Of a stretch of DNA of 64,000 nt, positions 1-11,963 are shown in pieces (the first letter of the stretch is position 1; each line of letters starts with the position of its first letter). This DNA comes from Bryoerythrophyllum caledonicum (Eukaryota > Streptophyta > Bryopsida > Pottiales > Pottiaceae). Below the pieces are notes generated by a model. It worked only from the letters and a program-made list of their open reading frames with translations, searched no databases and had not been told where the DNA came from. The stretch spans positions 15,922,593-15,986,592 of the forward strand of contig OZ020516.1 of the NCBI GenBank assembly GCA_963971425.1, given 5' to 3'. The translations under genes and the position numbers were made by a program.

Positions 1-780
1 TTAGAAGTTGAATCTAACTGAAGATTCTTTGATGCAGTAAGATTTGACTTCTAAATTCACACTGGAAGGGTGAGAGTACGTAAACTTATGGGAGGGTACT
101 GTACAAATGCATGCACTTCCGGTTGAGATACTAGTCATGGAGGAGAATTCATTTTCTTCCTCGAAAGTATGTGGATTATGACCTGCTCGTGAAGGTCGAT
201 GATGACTACAGAGGCTGTGTCCCTCTTGAGTGTAAGCTGATCCTGGACCTGAACAAAATATGACGTAAGGACACTATTCCCGTCCCATTCACTGCACCCA
301 AGATGGTGATTGAGAGTCACCAGTGGGCATTCTCTTCGCAGTCGAGCGTCATGGAGATCCTGGTTATGGATTTTATTGGTTGGGCCCGTAAGAGTCGATC
401 CAAAAAATGGGATATGCCGGTATGTGTACCCAGCGCACGGTATTCTTTAGTAAAAGGCGAAAGAATAGTTCGCTCTGCGCTGTGCACCCGGATCATTCAA
501 CTTCCGATTCGTTCCAGGATTAATATACCGTGCCGCGCCAAAGAATTTGACATTCCTCGTGGGATGGTATCCTTCTGAAGGAGCCTTGGAAGAGTTCATT
601 TCACATGTCTGATGGTTCTCAGATTGCTGGCGAAGGGTACAGTTCTTGCCCTTAGGGTTTTACGGTATAGAGTTTGAGAGTTGTGTTCATGTGTCATGGT
701 TAGCACCACAAGGTTTCTGCTTGCAGTTGATTTTACAGAGCAATACACACTACAGTTGTGATTCTATGATTGTTACGTTT
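1..780. other. No recognised gene
   Basis: Mixed-composition sequence with short open frames on both strands (135-320 minus, 303-578 plus). None shows a domain I recognise, and their lengths are what chance would give. I see no clear transposon ends here. Confidence 0.4.
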
Positions 781-850
781 AGAAGAAGAAGAAGAAGAAG
801 AAGAAGAAGAAGAAGAAGAAGAAGAAGAAGAAGAAGAAGAAGAAGAAGAA
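781..850. repeat. (AGA)n microsatellite
   Basis: About 23 uninterrupted AGA units. The poly-Arg, poly-Glu and poly-Ser frames read through it are products of the repeat and not genes. Confidence 0.98.
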
Positions 851-1038
851 CGCCGATCCTGGAAGGAGACCGGCGTGAATAAAATGTCTGTTTGTTTCAC
901 TACTAAGACCATGCCTACCGGACAAGGAATTAGCAATATGGAACTATTTCCCCCTCTCGAGAGTAGACACTATGTAACAAATAACCAACAACTCATGAAA
1001 CCGACCGTAACAAGAAATGAATGCAAGGGGAAAAAAAT

Positions 1039-1064
1039 GGGGGGGAGGGAAGGGATAGGGGGGG
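1039..1064 (+). other. Potential G-quadruplex tract
   Basis: Four G runs of 7, 3, 3 and 7 separated by A, AA and ATA fit the canonical G3+N1-7 pattern. A run of A precedes it. Function is unknown; no gene is adjacent. Confidence 0.6.
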
Positions 1065-1257
1065 AAACAATTTTAATAGGATGTTTGTAAGGGAGGTCTT
1101 TGGTAGGCATAGAGTGAGAGGGTAGGTGAGGGAGGGTAGGTGTGATTTTATGGGGTGTCTTGAATGTCTTGGAGGGTTTGGTTGTTTTCAATTTTACGTT
1201 TATGTAGCAGTATGGACATAGCATGTTGAATAGCAATGATATATGCCACATTTAAGT

Positions 1258-1301
1258 AAATCTGGACTTTTGAAAGTCTAGATTGGTCAAAGTCCAGATT
1301 T
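1258..1301. repeat. Short perfect hairpin
   Basis: Arms AAATCTGGACTTT (1258-1270) and AAAGTCCAGATTT (1289-1301) are exact reverse complements around an 18-base loop that itself holds a third partial copy (AAAGTCTAGATT). Confidence 0.7.
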
Positions 1302-1339
1302 ATTGAAGGAAAATCTAACGAAATATGATATAGAGGTGC

Positions 1340-2127
1340 TTCGTAAGATCCTATGATCTAACAAAGATGGTCAATAAATTTTGAAAGTTAGAAGCTTCAC
1401 AAGAGAAACAATTAATAAATTGTAGGAATGTGTGATGTAGCAAGTGACCTTGCAAGGATAGGAGAATCATAGTAGAAGTGACCTTGCATCACAGGTTAGG
1501 AAGATCCTACTATCACCATTTATTAGTAGTAGTAGAAGTGAGAAGAATAATGTATTTATTGCATCTACAGTGAGAAACAAACGTAGCATGTAAGCAGTTC
1601 CAGCAGAAACAGAAGTATTTGAGGGGTAATACATTATAAAGAAATTATGACATCGCCTAGGTTTATGTATAAAAGTTATCAAACATGTGAGCATCTTACA
1701 TAGGCAGCTAGAAGAAATAGGACCGTAAGATCCTGCTATCTCGCTGGAAGAGTTTTAAGGAAATTACCAGATAATAGTACTGCTTAAATTGCATCAAATG
1801 GCAGGAAAGAAACGCACCAAACTAGCAGTTAACGGTAGGATCAACAGTATCTGAAGAGAGCTCATACATTGTCGACAATTAATGACAACGTCGAATTGAA
1901 TGCATTATAATTAAAATAGATGTAAACATTTATCATAGACAGCAAGGAGCAGCAGGATCGTAGGATCCTACTATCTTGCTGGAAGAGTTCAAGAAAAAGA
2001 CGAGCGATGAGAAAACTATGCTATCTTGCTGGAAAACTTCTACGACATCATAAGTCGTATTGTGCAAAGACATAGGATTTCGAGGAGGTGAAGGTCGCAG
2101 GATCCTACGATATTGCTGGAGGACCTT
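1340..2127. repeat. Dispersed GATCCTACTATCTTGCTGGA motif
   Basis: Variants of a 25-30 base motif (GATCCTACTATC followed by TTGCTGGAAGAGTT) recur near 1727-1757, 1958-1990, 2014-2040 and 2097-2127, with partial copies near 1345 and 1500. Spacing is irregular, about 25-230 bases. The block abuts and partly overlaps the 3' end of the DUF7869-type frame. It may be a decayed tandem repeat; no known family recognised. Confidence 0.55.
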
Positions 2128-3668
2128 AATACCATCAAAGGGTCCGCCACGTTTGCAGCTTCAAGGTTAGCCAATGCTGCAATTCGGTCCCTCTTTGGAA
2201 TCGTCCGAGTCTTAGGGTTCGTTCTACCTGACGCGGAGGCAAATACGACGGCATTAACATGAACTTGAAGTGGACGTCGTTTTTCCGGAACCCACGTTGC
2301 TGCCCAACAATCCTCATACTTCTTCTTGTGGTTTTTGAATTGATTTCTTGGCTTCCAGAATTGGATAATGAACTTCCCATATTCCGCATGCCCTCTTTCA
2401 CAATTGACTGTTGAACATGCTCTCCCTAACCAGACGGGATATATTTCGGGGTCAGAAGGACGGAGTAGGATCCATGATCCCGCTCCGACATCTCGCCATG
2501 GATTCAAGGCGTCCTTCAGTCTCTCTTTCCTTGGGCCACAATAAAGTTCAGGTTCGTCATCTTCAGGTGTGACATCTCCACTGGTAATGAGGCACAATGG
2601 AGCTGGATCTGTGGCTCTCCAATCATGAATTGGCCAGAAGCCTTCTACCAAGGCCACAGGAGTGGGAGGAAGAGGTTTCTCTAGTTCTGCAAGTATTCCA
2701 TTCTAGTATTCGATATAAGGTGGAAAATCCTTACGAAAGCCTATACTTTCAAGCATCCCGCTTTCCCAGAATTCTATATAACCTCGAATTCCACACTTGA
2801 TGAACGACCTCTTATCAAGGGCTTTGGAAACCTTCTCTCTTGCCTTCTCTAGATTGCCTGTGGAAGAAGGAACTTCATCGCCCCACAACCGCCTGAAAGA
2901 TACAGGATTTGGGAGCCCGGAAGGTAGCATCGGTTTTCCGTTAGCATCCTCCTTCCAAAGACGGATAGCAGGCTTGTCTCTGGGTAGCCAGTGCGCATGA
3001 ACTGCAAGTTCCTTAAATCGCATGACGGGCCACCCTTCTTCATCTACGTAGAATTTAAAGAGGTGCATCTCTCCTAAGCCAACAAGTCTGTCACCACCAT
3101 CACGAATATAACCATGGACGAAAGATTTGAAATCAGCAACCTCTTGAACAAACTCGGGCATAAAACCCAAGTCCTGCGACTGCATGAAGGACATCATCAA
3201 ATCCGCGACAATATAAGTATTCTGGCTCTTCAAGGTCTTGGATAAGTAGCTAAAGTAAGCATCAATATCCTCATGCGTGTGTCCAACTAATAAGAAACCA
3301 ACTTGGATTTCTTTGACCACCCTTCGATAAGTCAACATCGATAAGAACGCCATGAGAAATTGGTTCTTATTGTCCTTTGCAAAGTTGTCAAGCTGCAAAT
3401 ATAAATTTTTTGGAAGGGGGACGGGTACAATCGAGTTATTCGTTACCGGAGGTAAGAGCTGAATACATCTGGACTTTCCTCTGAGCATAGCTTCAAAGAA
3501 AGATTTGGCCGGCTCATGGGGAAAAATTCTACCTAATTCACGAATGGGTGGTTCCTCGAGACGCCGAAGCAATCTCGCAAGCGAAGAGATAGTGTAATTA
3601 GAGTCTCCTGGCCACAAGTCAGTGGAGTAGTGAGCATAGGCACCATCTCCATGACCGTACGTGACCAT
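2040..3668 (-). pseudogene. DUF7869-type (transposase-like) protein, one in-frame stop
   Basis: A 543-codon minus-strand frame opens at 3668 and closes at 2040, interrupted once by TAG at 2703-2705 after codon 321; the frame is otherwise unbroken. Residues 91-140 carry the family core: LQLDNFAKDNKN (D94), then GFLLVGHTHEDIDAYFS (residues 124-140). These acidic and His positions resemble an RNase-H-like transposase fold. Downstream of the stop, in the same frame, WILLRPSDPEIYPVWLGRA is typical of the C-terminal part of these proteins. Family members are usually longer at the N terminus, so upstream exons or sequence are missing or lie beyond 3668, where I could not find them. Such genes occur in large dispersed numbers in some non-seed plants and algae, and I infer a mobile origin. 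The single stop could be a real inactivation, a sequencing error, or lie in an intron; 2703-2657 has no obvious splice pair. Confidence 0.7.
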
Positions 3669-4065
3669 ATGAATGAATGGAAACTATGAAAATACTTTAG
3701 AGCCACATAGAGGAGAATTTTACCTACATAGTGTGCATCTTTGTAATACCAAGAATGTGAACAATGATATATCCTATAAATTGTTGCAATCAAATTTTTA
3801 AAAATCATCATATATATTTCTCAGTTAATTTTTTTTGAAATTACGTGAATAAGATAAAATAATTCACAAAAAATAGAGATTTCATTTTTTGACATTGACA
3901 TTTTATGAACACGTGAAGGGTCCGTAACACAAAAGATTTAATAGGATAAATTTGATAAAATCCTCCCATATTAAAAATGAATGAGAGAATTTCAAGTGCT
4001 CACAAAATGGTTGCAAGACCTGTTGGAGGGTACTGTACAAATGGAACTACAACAGGGAGTACACA
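3669..4065. other. AT-rich, no feature
   Basis: No reading frame of substance and no inverted ends seen. Confidence 0.4.
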
Positions 4066-4069
4066 TGAA

Positions 4070-5176
4070 CCCCTAAATGACCAAATGTGTGTTCCGGGGA
4101 CAAAGTTTTCACTTTTTACTGATATTATCATTCAAGTTGTACCGTGGTCAAAATCATAAGATCCCTTGGTTACATCTTCAACCCCTAAAGGCCCAAGAGT
4201 CCCCTCGGGGGACTCTTGAAGGTTTGGGCAGGTTCCTCTGGTGTCAATTTGTAACATTCCTTTATGAAATTCTATTGTAGATGGACAGTGCTAAAATCTT
4301 CGTGTGAGTTCAGTTTTTTCTTAAATCCGACATTCTATGCAAAAGTTATGGGGTTTTGAATTTCAAATGGGGAGACCCGGCACATCCGGCGACTCCAAAA
4401 ACTTTTGGTAGGACAATCTATTGAATGTGAGATTTTCAATACTAGAAAATAATATTATTTCCTTTCATATTGTCAAGAATTTTTTTTGTCTTAAGTGGAA
4501 AATAGCATAGTAATCTAAGTCAAACATTTTCACACTTTGTCGAGCATGGTACCAAAAATACATCTTCTTTTCGACATAAAATTTTGAGATCTTTATATTT
4601 CTTACATTTTATTTTTTCTACTACAAGATGTGGTCTAAACCTTCATATTGACCATTTGGATTATCATTCTAAAACATATATAGCTCACAAAAAAATATAA
4701 CGTGAATTGGTAATTTTTGAACCTCCACTCCTTGCACATTTGTTTTGAATACGCTACACCCCTTCTCTACCTCTAAAAAGTGGTGTTCAAGGAAATAAAA
4801 TCATGATTAAAATGGTGGTAATGTTTTCAGACCTTGTGTAGTGCAAAAATTTGACACCAATTGAAGTCAAAGTCTGTTGATCCACTCAATGCAGGGAAGA
4901 AACATAACGGTTTTTCTACTTCAAACATTATAATCTTTCAATCCGTGCGGTGCAAAGTTTGTGAGGGCATCAATGAATAAGTTTTATTTAGATCCTTCAG
5001 TTAGATGTAGAAATAAAACGTTTTGATCACCTCATTACTCATTGCACTAGAACGAGGAGTTTCCAAGTGCTTTTGGTGTGAAAATGCCTTGGGCCTTTAG
5101 GGATTAAGAGGTTCATCTTGGCATTTTTAAATCAATGGAGGTTGAATTCCTCTAAATTCCCTTGGTCCTTTAGAGG
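4070..5176. mobile_element. Short TTAA-type MITE, split by a second insertion
   Basis: Left end CCCCTAAATGACCAAATG and right end TTGGTCCTTTAGAGG are inverted; flanks are TGAA and TTAA. Removing the inner element (4182-5103) leaves about 180 bases matching the ends of the 298-bp copy at 16813-17110. Confidence 0.7.
4182..5103. mobile_element. TTAA-type MITE (CCCCTAAAGG group), inner copy
   Basis: Left end CCCCTAAAGGCCCAAGAG, right end GGGCCTTTAGGGA, flanks TCAA and TTAA. The sub-terminal region 4193-4217 is a near-perfect palindrome with 11-base arms (CAAGAGTCCCC). Its interior shares long blocks with 7580-8550, 24302-25241, 34016-35708 and 62423-64000. No transposase frame. Confidence 0.8.
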
Positions 5177-5180
5177 TTAA

Positions 5181-7575
5181 CGGTGTAAGGTATATTCTTG
5201 GTTTTATGTACCTTTAGATAGACCAACTTGGGTAAAAGATTACTTTTGATTCCTTGAAAAGAGGCAAAATTTACTATGGTAAGAATTCCTATAATTGACT
5301 TCATGAGTGAAATACTATGGTAGATATTATGGCAAGACTATCCATTGATGTTGTGTTTGTTTTGTTTTTTATAAATATAATATCACCAAATATATTTTGA
5401 TATATGAGAAGGTAAAAATGTATTGTAAATACAAATAAAATCCAAGATAATTTCCTAGTCGGGGATCTTAGAGAGACTTAGTTCAGTCTATTGTTTAATA
5501 ACTGAGGTCACATGTTAGATAGGAATGTCTTTTGTTTAACAAATTGCTTAAAATTATAGTTTATCCACTATAGGTGTGTTAATCAACCCTTGTGCTTTTC
5601 CCGTGAGTGCATTCTACACTCTTACAATTAATTAGTGGTTTAACATGAATTTGTGATTGTGTGGGATCCTGTCATTAAAGGATTCAAGTAGTCTTTTAGT
5701 GTTTTAGTGAGTGATACAATTTGTCTTTTCATAATCAATGCATCATAACCAATTCCATTGCCAACTCTAATGGCAAATTCCTTTATTTTATTAGCTATTC
5801 TACATGCTAGCTATTCTACATTGCAATGAGCCTTTAGAAGAGGAACTCTATCTTGGCTTTCCACTTTTGCTCCACTTGTCCACCTTAAGTTAATCATTTC
5901 AACATACATGCAAAACATTTCATTCAAAGAAACATTAGCCAACAATTATACCTCACTCTGCATATAATTGTTGTATTGATAATCCTATGCTATCAAATCT
6001 ATGTGTTCTTTCACTAATACTTCCTTATGGCATATGGTCTTGTTTTATGTCGTCAATCTCATGACACATACAAACAATCTCTTTTTCTTTAGCTTGACTT
6101 AATGTACATGTGGTCAAACTTTAATCAAATATGCATCTAGACTAACTTATGACAACATGGTCACTCTAATAATCTTCCAAGAATCTCTTGGCCCACTCAT
6201 GGCTCCATGGTCTTAATTTTCCTCTTTCTGAATTTCTCTTTTTCTCCTAGCAATTCTTCTCATCTCAATTTATTTTCACTATTTGTCATGCTTCAACCAC
6301 ATGATCTTTTAATGCTTCAATTTGTACTACAATGACATAAATTGCTATTTGGAGAAATTACTATGGCCTTCCAATTTAATGACTGAGGGTGATCAATCCT
6401 TTTACATACGTTATTGACTTAATTTTGCTCAACAATTCTATTAGACAGAAAGTGTAATTGTATGCATTTTACCTCACCCTCTATCCACTCATCTCAATTT
6501 CTAAATAAGAGGAAATACAACAATCATAGAGGACTAATTGTAATTTTCACTTTATGTTTTCAGTACCACAAGTTATTTGTTGACAATGAAGATTCATCTC
6601 AGAATCAGGGAATTAATGTTGAGTAAATGACAACTATAAGATTTGACATATAAGATTTGACATATAGTTCACTTTTATTGTTATATTTAATGATAATTAA
6701 TTGTGTCTCCGGATTGAGTAAAATGTGATAATTGAATATGCAATCCAGGTAAAGAAATCCAATTTAGCTTTTAGCATGATTGCATAAAGTAATTGGTGGA
6801 ATTGTTCAACGATGACTAATTGTATTTATTGAATATTCGTTCAACTTGGAGCACACATCACTTCATACAATTTGGAGTACACATCACTTTCTTCCTTAAA
6901 TTGGCAACATCAATAGCAAGCATGATCTAAATACACAAACTGCAAACCATTGGTGATTGAACAATTGCACAACCATGCCAACAGAAATTACTAGCCTTGT
7001 ATTCCAGAAAAATGGAGCATTTACATTCACCAGCCAAGGACACACATTCAAAGTGAGAAAAATGTGGAATTTTCTAAGTTGCATTCAATTCACTTATACT
7101 CCTCTCCTGACTATTGGTATCTCGACCTAGACCAATAATCTTCATTCCCAACTACCATAACTACTCTCATAAATTCTAATCCTCTACCTAACTTAACCGC
7201 CTATTGGTCTTTTTCACACTATTTCAAAAACCAGGGTAAACATTTACACTTTTTCATACTATTTGTCAACTAGTGCTACTTATGAACCCTGTTCACATTG
7301 CAAAGATGATTTTAGCACTACAATATATAATCTATGAATTGAACTTTAGAAAAAGTTTGCATTTCTATGTAGTAAAAAATTGAAGACTTTAGATGGTGTA
7401 TTACTTCACCAATCAATAAAGTCTTGCAAGAACATTCATAAGTCAAATGGAATTGGTTTACAAGTGCTATGATGATAGCTTTCCATCCAACATACAATAT
7501 TCTACTATATGATGTAAACATATATACATGATTTATGATTACAATTTATGATGAATACTTTTCTTTAACAAACAT
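5181..7575. other. AT-rich intergenic, no feature
   Basis: About 2.4 kb of low-GC sequence with many short direct duplications (for example near 5800-5820 and 6640-6665). No gene, no element ends recognised. Confidence 0.4.
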
Positions 7576-7579
7576 TTAA

Positions 7580-8550
7580 CCCCTAAAAGCCCATGACAAT
7601 TTCACACCAAAAACACTTCAAAATTGTTGATTCTAGTGCAATGAGTAAGGAAGGAAATAAAACCTTATAATTATCCTTATGACCATGGGATCTCCATTAA
7701 GACTTACGAAGTATCATACTCACAAAATTTCATACACTTTGGCCACACGGATTGAAAGATTATCGTGTTTGAAGTCAAGAAAATGGTTCATTTTCTTCCT
7801 TGCGTTGAGTGGATCAGCAGACTTTGGCTTTACTTGGTATTAAATTTTTGCACTACACAATGTCTAAATCTTTTACCATTGTGTTAAGCATGATGTTAGT
7901 TCCCTACACACTAGTTTATAGAGGTCGAAAAGGGGTGTAGCATATTCAAAACAAGTGTGCAAGGAGTGGAGTTTCAAAAGTTGTCAATTCACTATTTAAC
8001 TTTTTGAGAATTTAATATGTTTTAGAATGATAATCTAAACAGTCAATAAGAAGGTTTACACCACATATTATTGTAGAAAAAATAAAAAGTGAAAAATATG
8101 AAGATCTCTAGGTTTTATGTAGAAAAGATGAAGTTATTTTCCCCGCTTGCCCGAAATGTGTAAAAATGTTTGACTTGAGTTAAAATGTTTGTTTACACTA
8201 AAGACAAAAAACAATTGACATTTTCAAAGAAGGTAATATTCTCTACATGTATGGAAAATCTCAATGTCAATAGAAACTTCTAGAAATTTTTTGGAGCTGC
8301 CCGGAGACCCCATTTCTAACTTAGAGTGGTACTAACTTTCAAACCATGAATCCCAAACAAAAAAAAAATTAAAAATTTAAATTTAAAATTTAAAAAAATT
8401 AAAAAATATATATATATATATCCATGGAGCTCTTATTAGGGACAATCTTGTATAATTTTATTTTTTAAGAAGATTTTTTTAAATTTTAGGAACCTACCCA
8501 AAATTCAAGAATCAAAAGGTACACCCCACGTATAATTCGGCTCTTAGGGG
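7580..8550. mobile_element. TTAA-type MITE, near-complete copy
   Basis: Flanked by TTAA on both sides (7576-7579 and 8551-8554). Ends CCCCTAAAAGCCC and CGGCTCTTAGGGG. Length 971. At 7697-7700 it contains an unoccupied TTAA that in the related copy at 34016 is occupied by another insertion. An AT-rich tract with a (TA)n run lies at 8360-8422. No coding capacity. Confidence 0.85.
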
Positions 8551-11120
8551 TTAAGTGATTAATGTAGAGGCACCCAATTCTGATTGGTCATCCAATTCCG
8601 ATTGGCCACCCAATTTCGATCAATAGAGTATTGTCGTAGTCTAGTGGTTCGTTATTCTCAAAATTAACCGAAATTAACCTTAAGCAAGCCCACCTTACCA
8701 GATCGTTTCCAGGGATTTTTATCGTGCATCAAACTCTTTAAATCTTAACAATAATTCACACATAATACCTCGGCACATCCCGGAGGATGGCTTCCCCGGT
8801 ACCTTAGTCACCGATAACAAGTAACCAAATGTGTTTCAGTTAAACTCTGTTGAGCGTCAGAGTAGATTTCCGGTAAGTTTTTACAGTGCCCGGAAAGTCA
8901 CTGCCCTCCGTTCTCGCAGTCCAGAGGCCACAATATCCACAATCTAACCCTACACCTTGAAAGAGTTAAAAAGATCGCAGCCGGTTAACCGATCTTCACA
9001 ATCTACCGGGAACTTGTCCCGGTAAACCGGGCACGCAAGCCCGGGTTCCAACTACAACCACACCCAATGAATCAAAGCAAGAAGATACAAGACTCACAAC
9101 AAGTTAGTACTAAGCAAATCATATGAGCAAAACAACCTTCCACGGGGATTGTCGGAACTCATCCACTGCAAGGGTAATAATCCCGGAATTCACTGGACTC
9201 AGGCTTAGCCGGGATGTCTCCCGGTGTACCGAGAGAAGGGGGATGTCACCCCCTACTCCCCACCAATCCGAACACTTCCCACTTAAGGGAGGCTATCATA
9301 AATAGCCGTGGGCTTCCCAGATCCCATCCGGTAAAGCAACTCTTCCCCGTCCCACCGGTGAAAAGTCTAGAGCACAAGTCCCGGACCTCACTCTACCTAT
9401 CTAACCCGGATATCCTAGCCCCGTGGGATGTCTCTACTCACACTCAATCACTTAACACACAACAAGTCACAACCTTGCACACCTAGCAAAGATACACTAG
9501 GAGGACTCAACCCTCTCCCGGTCTACTCACACAAGCTCAATAAAGACTCTAGACACAAGCAATGAAGGCAAGACACAAGGAGATCAACAAAGAGAAGAGT
9601 ACATAACACAAGAGCCCAAGGCCCTTAAGTACACAAAGGCCACTAGCTACCCTCCAAAACTAGATCCCCAAAAGGTGGAAATGGCATCTAAAGAGTGCAC
9701 TAAAGTCAATAGCTACGCTCCAAAACTAGACCGCAAAAGGACGAAACGGCATCTAGGAGGTGCACTAAAGTCAATAGATACCCTCCAAAAGTAGCTCCAC
9801 TAAAAGACAAAACGGCATCTAGATCCTAAAATCAAGGGTAGCCTAGTCACCGGCGGATTACCGGTAGACCGGTAAACTGGAAGACCGGTAGACCGGAAGA
9901 CTCCCGGTCCGGCGGTCCCGGAACCGGTGAACCTTTTCCTAACAAAAATAAGTAGCCGGAGAAACCACTCAAGTGGTAGTGACCGGGTGCGCAATGGGGC
10001 CCCATCGACGTCACTACTCTCACCCTAGTGTGTAATTCTAGCAACTTAAAACGACTTCTCACCAACCGGTGAGGTAAATCAACACATAACATATAACAAA
10101 GACTCAACCGGAAGACTCTTCCGGTTGAGATGTATAGAGATTGTCACCACGTTTGGAAGTACCAACAGGGTCAAGAGAATCCCCCGGGAGGTCGGATGTC
10201 TCAACCGGGAGGTCTACCGGTAGATTGGGAATATCCATCGGGAGGTCTACCGGTGGAGTGGCGGTGTCCACCGGAAGGTTTGGTGTATCTATAGATACAT
10301 GCGGAGTCTCTTTAAGCTCGATTAGTATAGCCGCATAGGACTCCACCAAAGACTCCGAGGTTGAGGAAGGGAGGTCTACCGGTTCCTTCCCGGTAGAAGT
10401 TACCGGGAGGCTTCTTTTTCTCTCATAGACCTTCAAGCCCCACCTTTAGAGGATGGTGAATCCACCTAACTCACCGGAGAGCCATGTTGTCCCGGGTAGA
10501 CAAAATCCTCAAAATGCCTGTACTTCCACCAATCTCCCTATTAACTTGTCACAAACTCCGGTCCGGCCCGGAAACACAAGTCTACCGGTCAGCCGGTAGA
10601 CAACTCCGGAACACTTTGCTAGAGTATGTGGATATGGGTGTCTCACACATGTAGCAACATACTAACAACACAAGGTCACATATAATCGTAACGAGGAGAG
10701 GACTTTGGAGACAAGGACTTACACAGAGGTTCTTCCCGGTTGACCGGGAAGACCGGAAAAAAGATAGGAATTGTGGGCAAGACCTAAAGTAATAGGAGGA
10801 AGGAGACAACTCAAGATAACAACTTGTCACAAGGCTAGGACAATCGACAACAACTACACATGTAAAAAACACAATGAAGTCTAGATGAAGTCCCCGGGGG
10901 GGACTTTTTCTCTAGACCGGGGAGGATATTACCGGGGAGTCACCCCGGTAGACAAGAGAGGAAAAGACTCACAAACAAGAAATTCTCACAAACAAAAGAA
11001 ATCCAACATGGGTAACAGTCACCTTTGTTGTTGCACCCGCAACCTCCTTCCTTTGTCTCTTTTATCTTCTCGCTTCGGCCACAGATCTCCTCCACCTCCG
11101 CAAACCCTAAAATCTCCACC

Positions 11121-11340
11121 AAATCCTAGCCCGCGCACCTCTTCCACCAAATCTTAGCTCGTGCACCTCTTCCACCAAACTTTAGCTCGCGCACCTCTTC
11201 CACCAAACCCTAACTTGCGCACCTCTTCCACCAAACCCTAGCTCGCGCACCTCTTCCACCAAACCCTAGCTCGCGCACCTCTTCCACCAAACCCTAGCTT
11301 GCGCACCTTTTCCACCAAACCCTAGTCCGCGCACCTCCAA
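11121..11340 (+). repeat. 28-bp tandem repeat, about 7.5 units
   Basis: Unit AAACCCTAGCTCGCGCACCT plus CTTCCACC, period 28, with a few substitutions between units. Each unit starts with AAACCCTA, which resembles the plant telomere repeat by chance or origin. Confidence 0.9.
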
Positions 11341-11439
11341 GACACTTGAAAAGCCTCCTCTCCTTCTTCTTCTTCCTCCTTGTTGCACCACCTCTTCTTC
11401 ACTCCTTTGACTACTTCTTCAAACCCCAACTCCAAAAAG

Positions 11440-11500
11440 ACAAAATAGAGAGAGAGAGAGAGAGAACCTATGAGAGAGAGAGAACTAGATAGGGAGATAG
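11440..11500. repeat. (GA)n microsatellite
   Basis: Two short GA runs interrupted by ACCTAT and similar bases. Confidence 0.85.
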
Positions 11501-11627
11501 AGGAGAAAATTTGAGGGGGGGGGAGATTTTTAGAGAAGGAGGGGGAGGAGAGAAGAGTTCTGGAGGGGGGAAAGAGTTTCTGGAGAGGACAGGTGAAAGA
11601 GAGAGGCCGACCATGACGGCTGGAGAT

Positions 11628-11963
11628 ACCCGGGCTGCTGCCCGGGTGATACCCGGCTACCAGCCCATACCCGGGTTGGTACCCGGGCTAGTTCATACCC
11701 GGGTTGATACCCGGGTATGAATTTTTTTATTTTTTTATTTTTTTATTTTTTTATTTTTTTGAAATTTTTTTCTTTTCTATTTCTTTTTCTTTTATCTTTT
11801 TCTTTTTTGTCTTTTCTTTTCTTTTCTCTACCACTACTACTAATTCAAACAAGAATTAGCATCTAGAAGAACTCAACTACTTCTAACTACCTTCTAAACT
11901 CAACTAGTTAATTTAGATTTAAGTGGTGATTTTAGACTTATGTCCCGGGATATCTCCCGGGAC
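11628..11963. repeat. CCCGGG cluster and palindrome
   Basis: At least six TACCCGGG or CCCGGGT motifs lie in 11628-11722, followed by a (TTTTTTTA)n tract to about 11765. At 11942-11963 two 9-base arms (GTCCCGGGA) face each other around TATC. All are within the LTR-type fossil. Confidence 0.75.

Noticed and set aside
646-1090. Poly-Arg, poly-Glu and poly-Ser frames over the AGA run
   Set aside because: Produced by the microsatellite in three frames; no other coding signal.
8632-8660. tRNA-like A-box (TAGTCTAGTGG) suggesting a tRNA gene or SINE head
   Set aside because: No B-box or cloverleaf follows, and the stretch is the left end of the LTR-type fossil.
10104-10436. Proline-rich frame as a gene
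   Set aside because: Its repeats follow the CCGG-type DNA repeats and no domain is present; listed only as part of the fossil.
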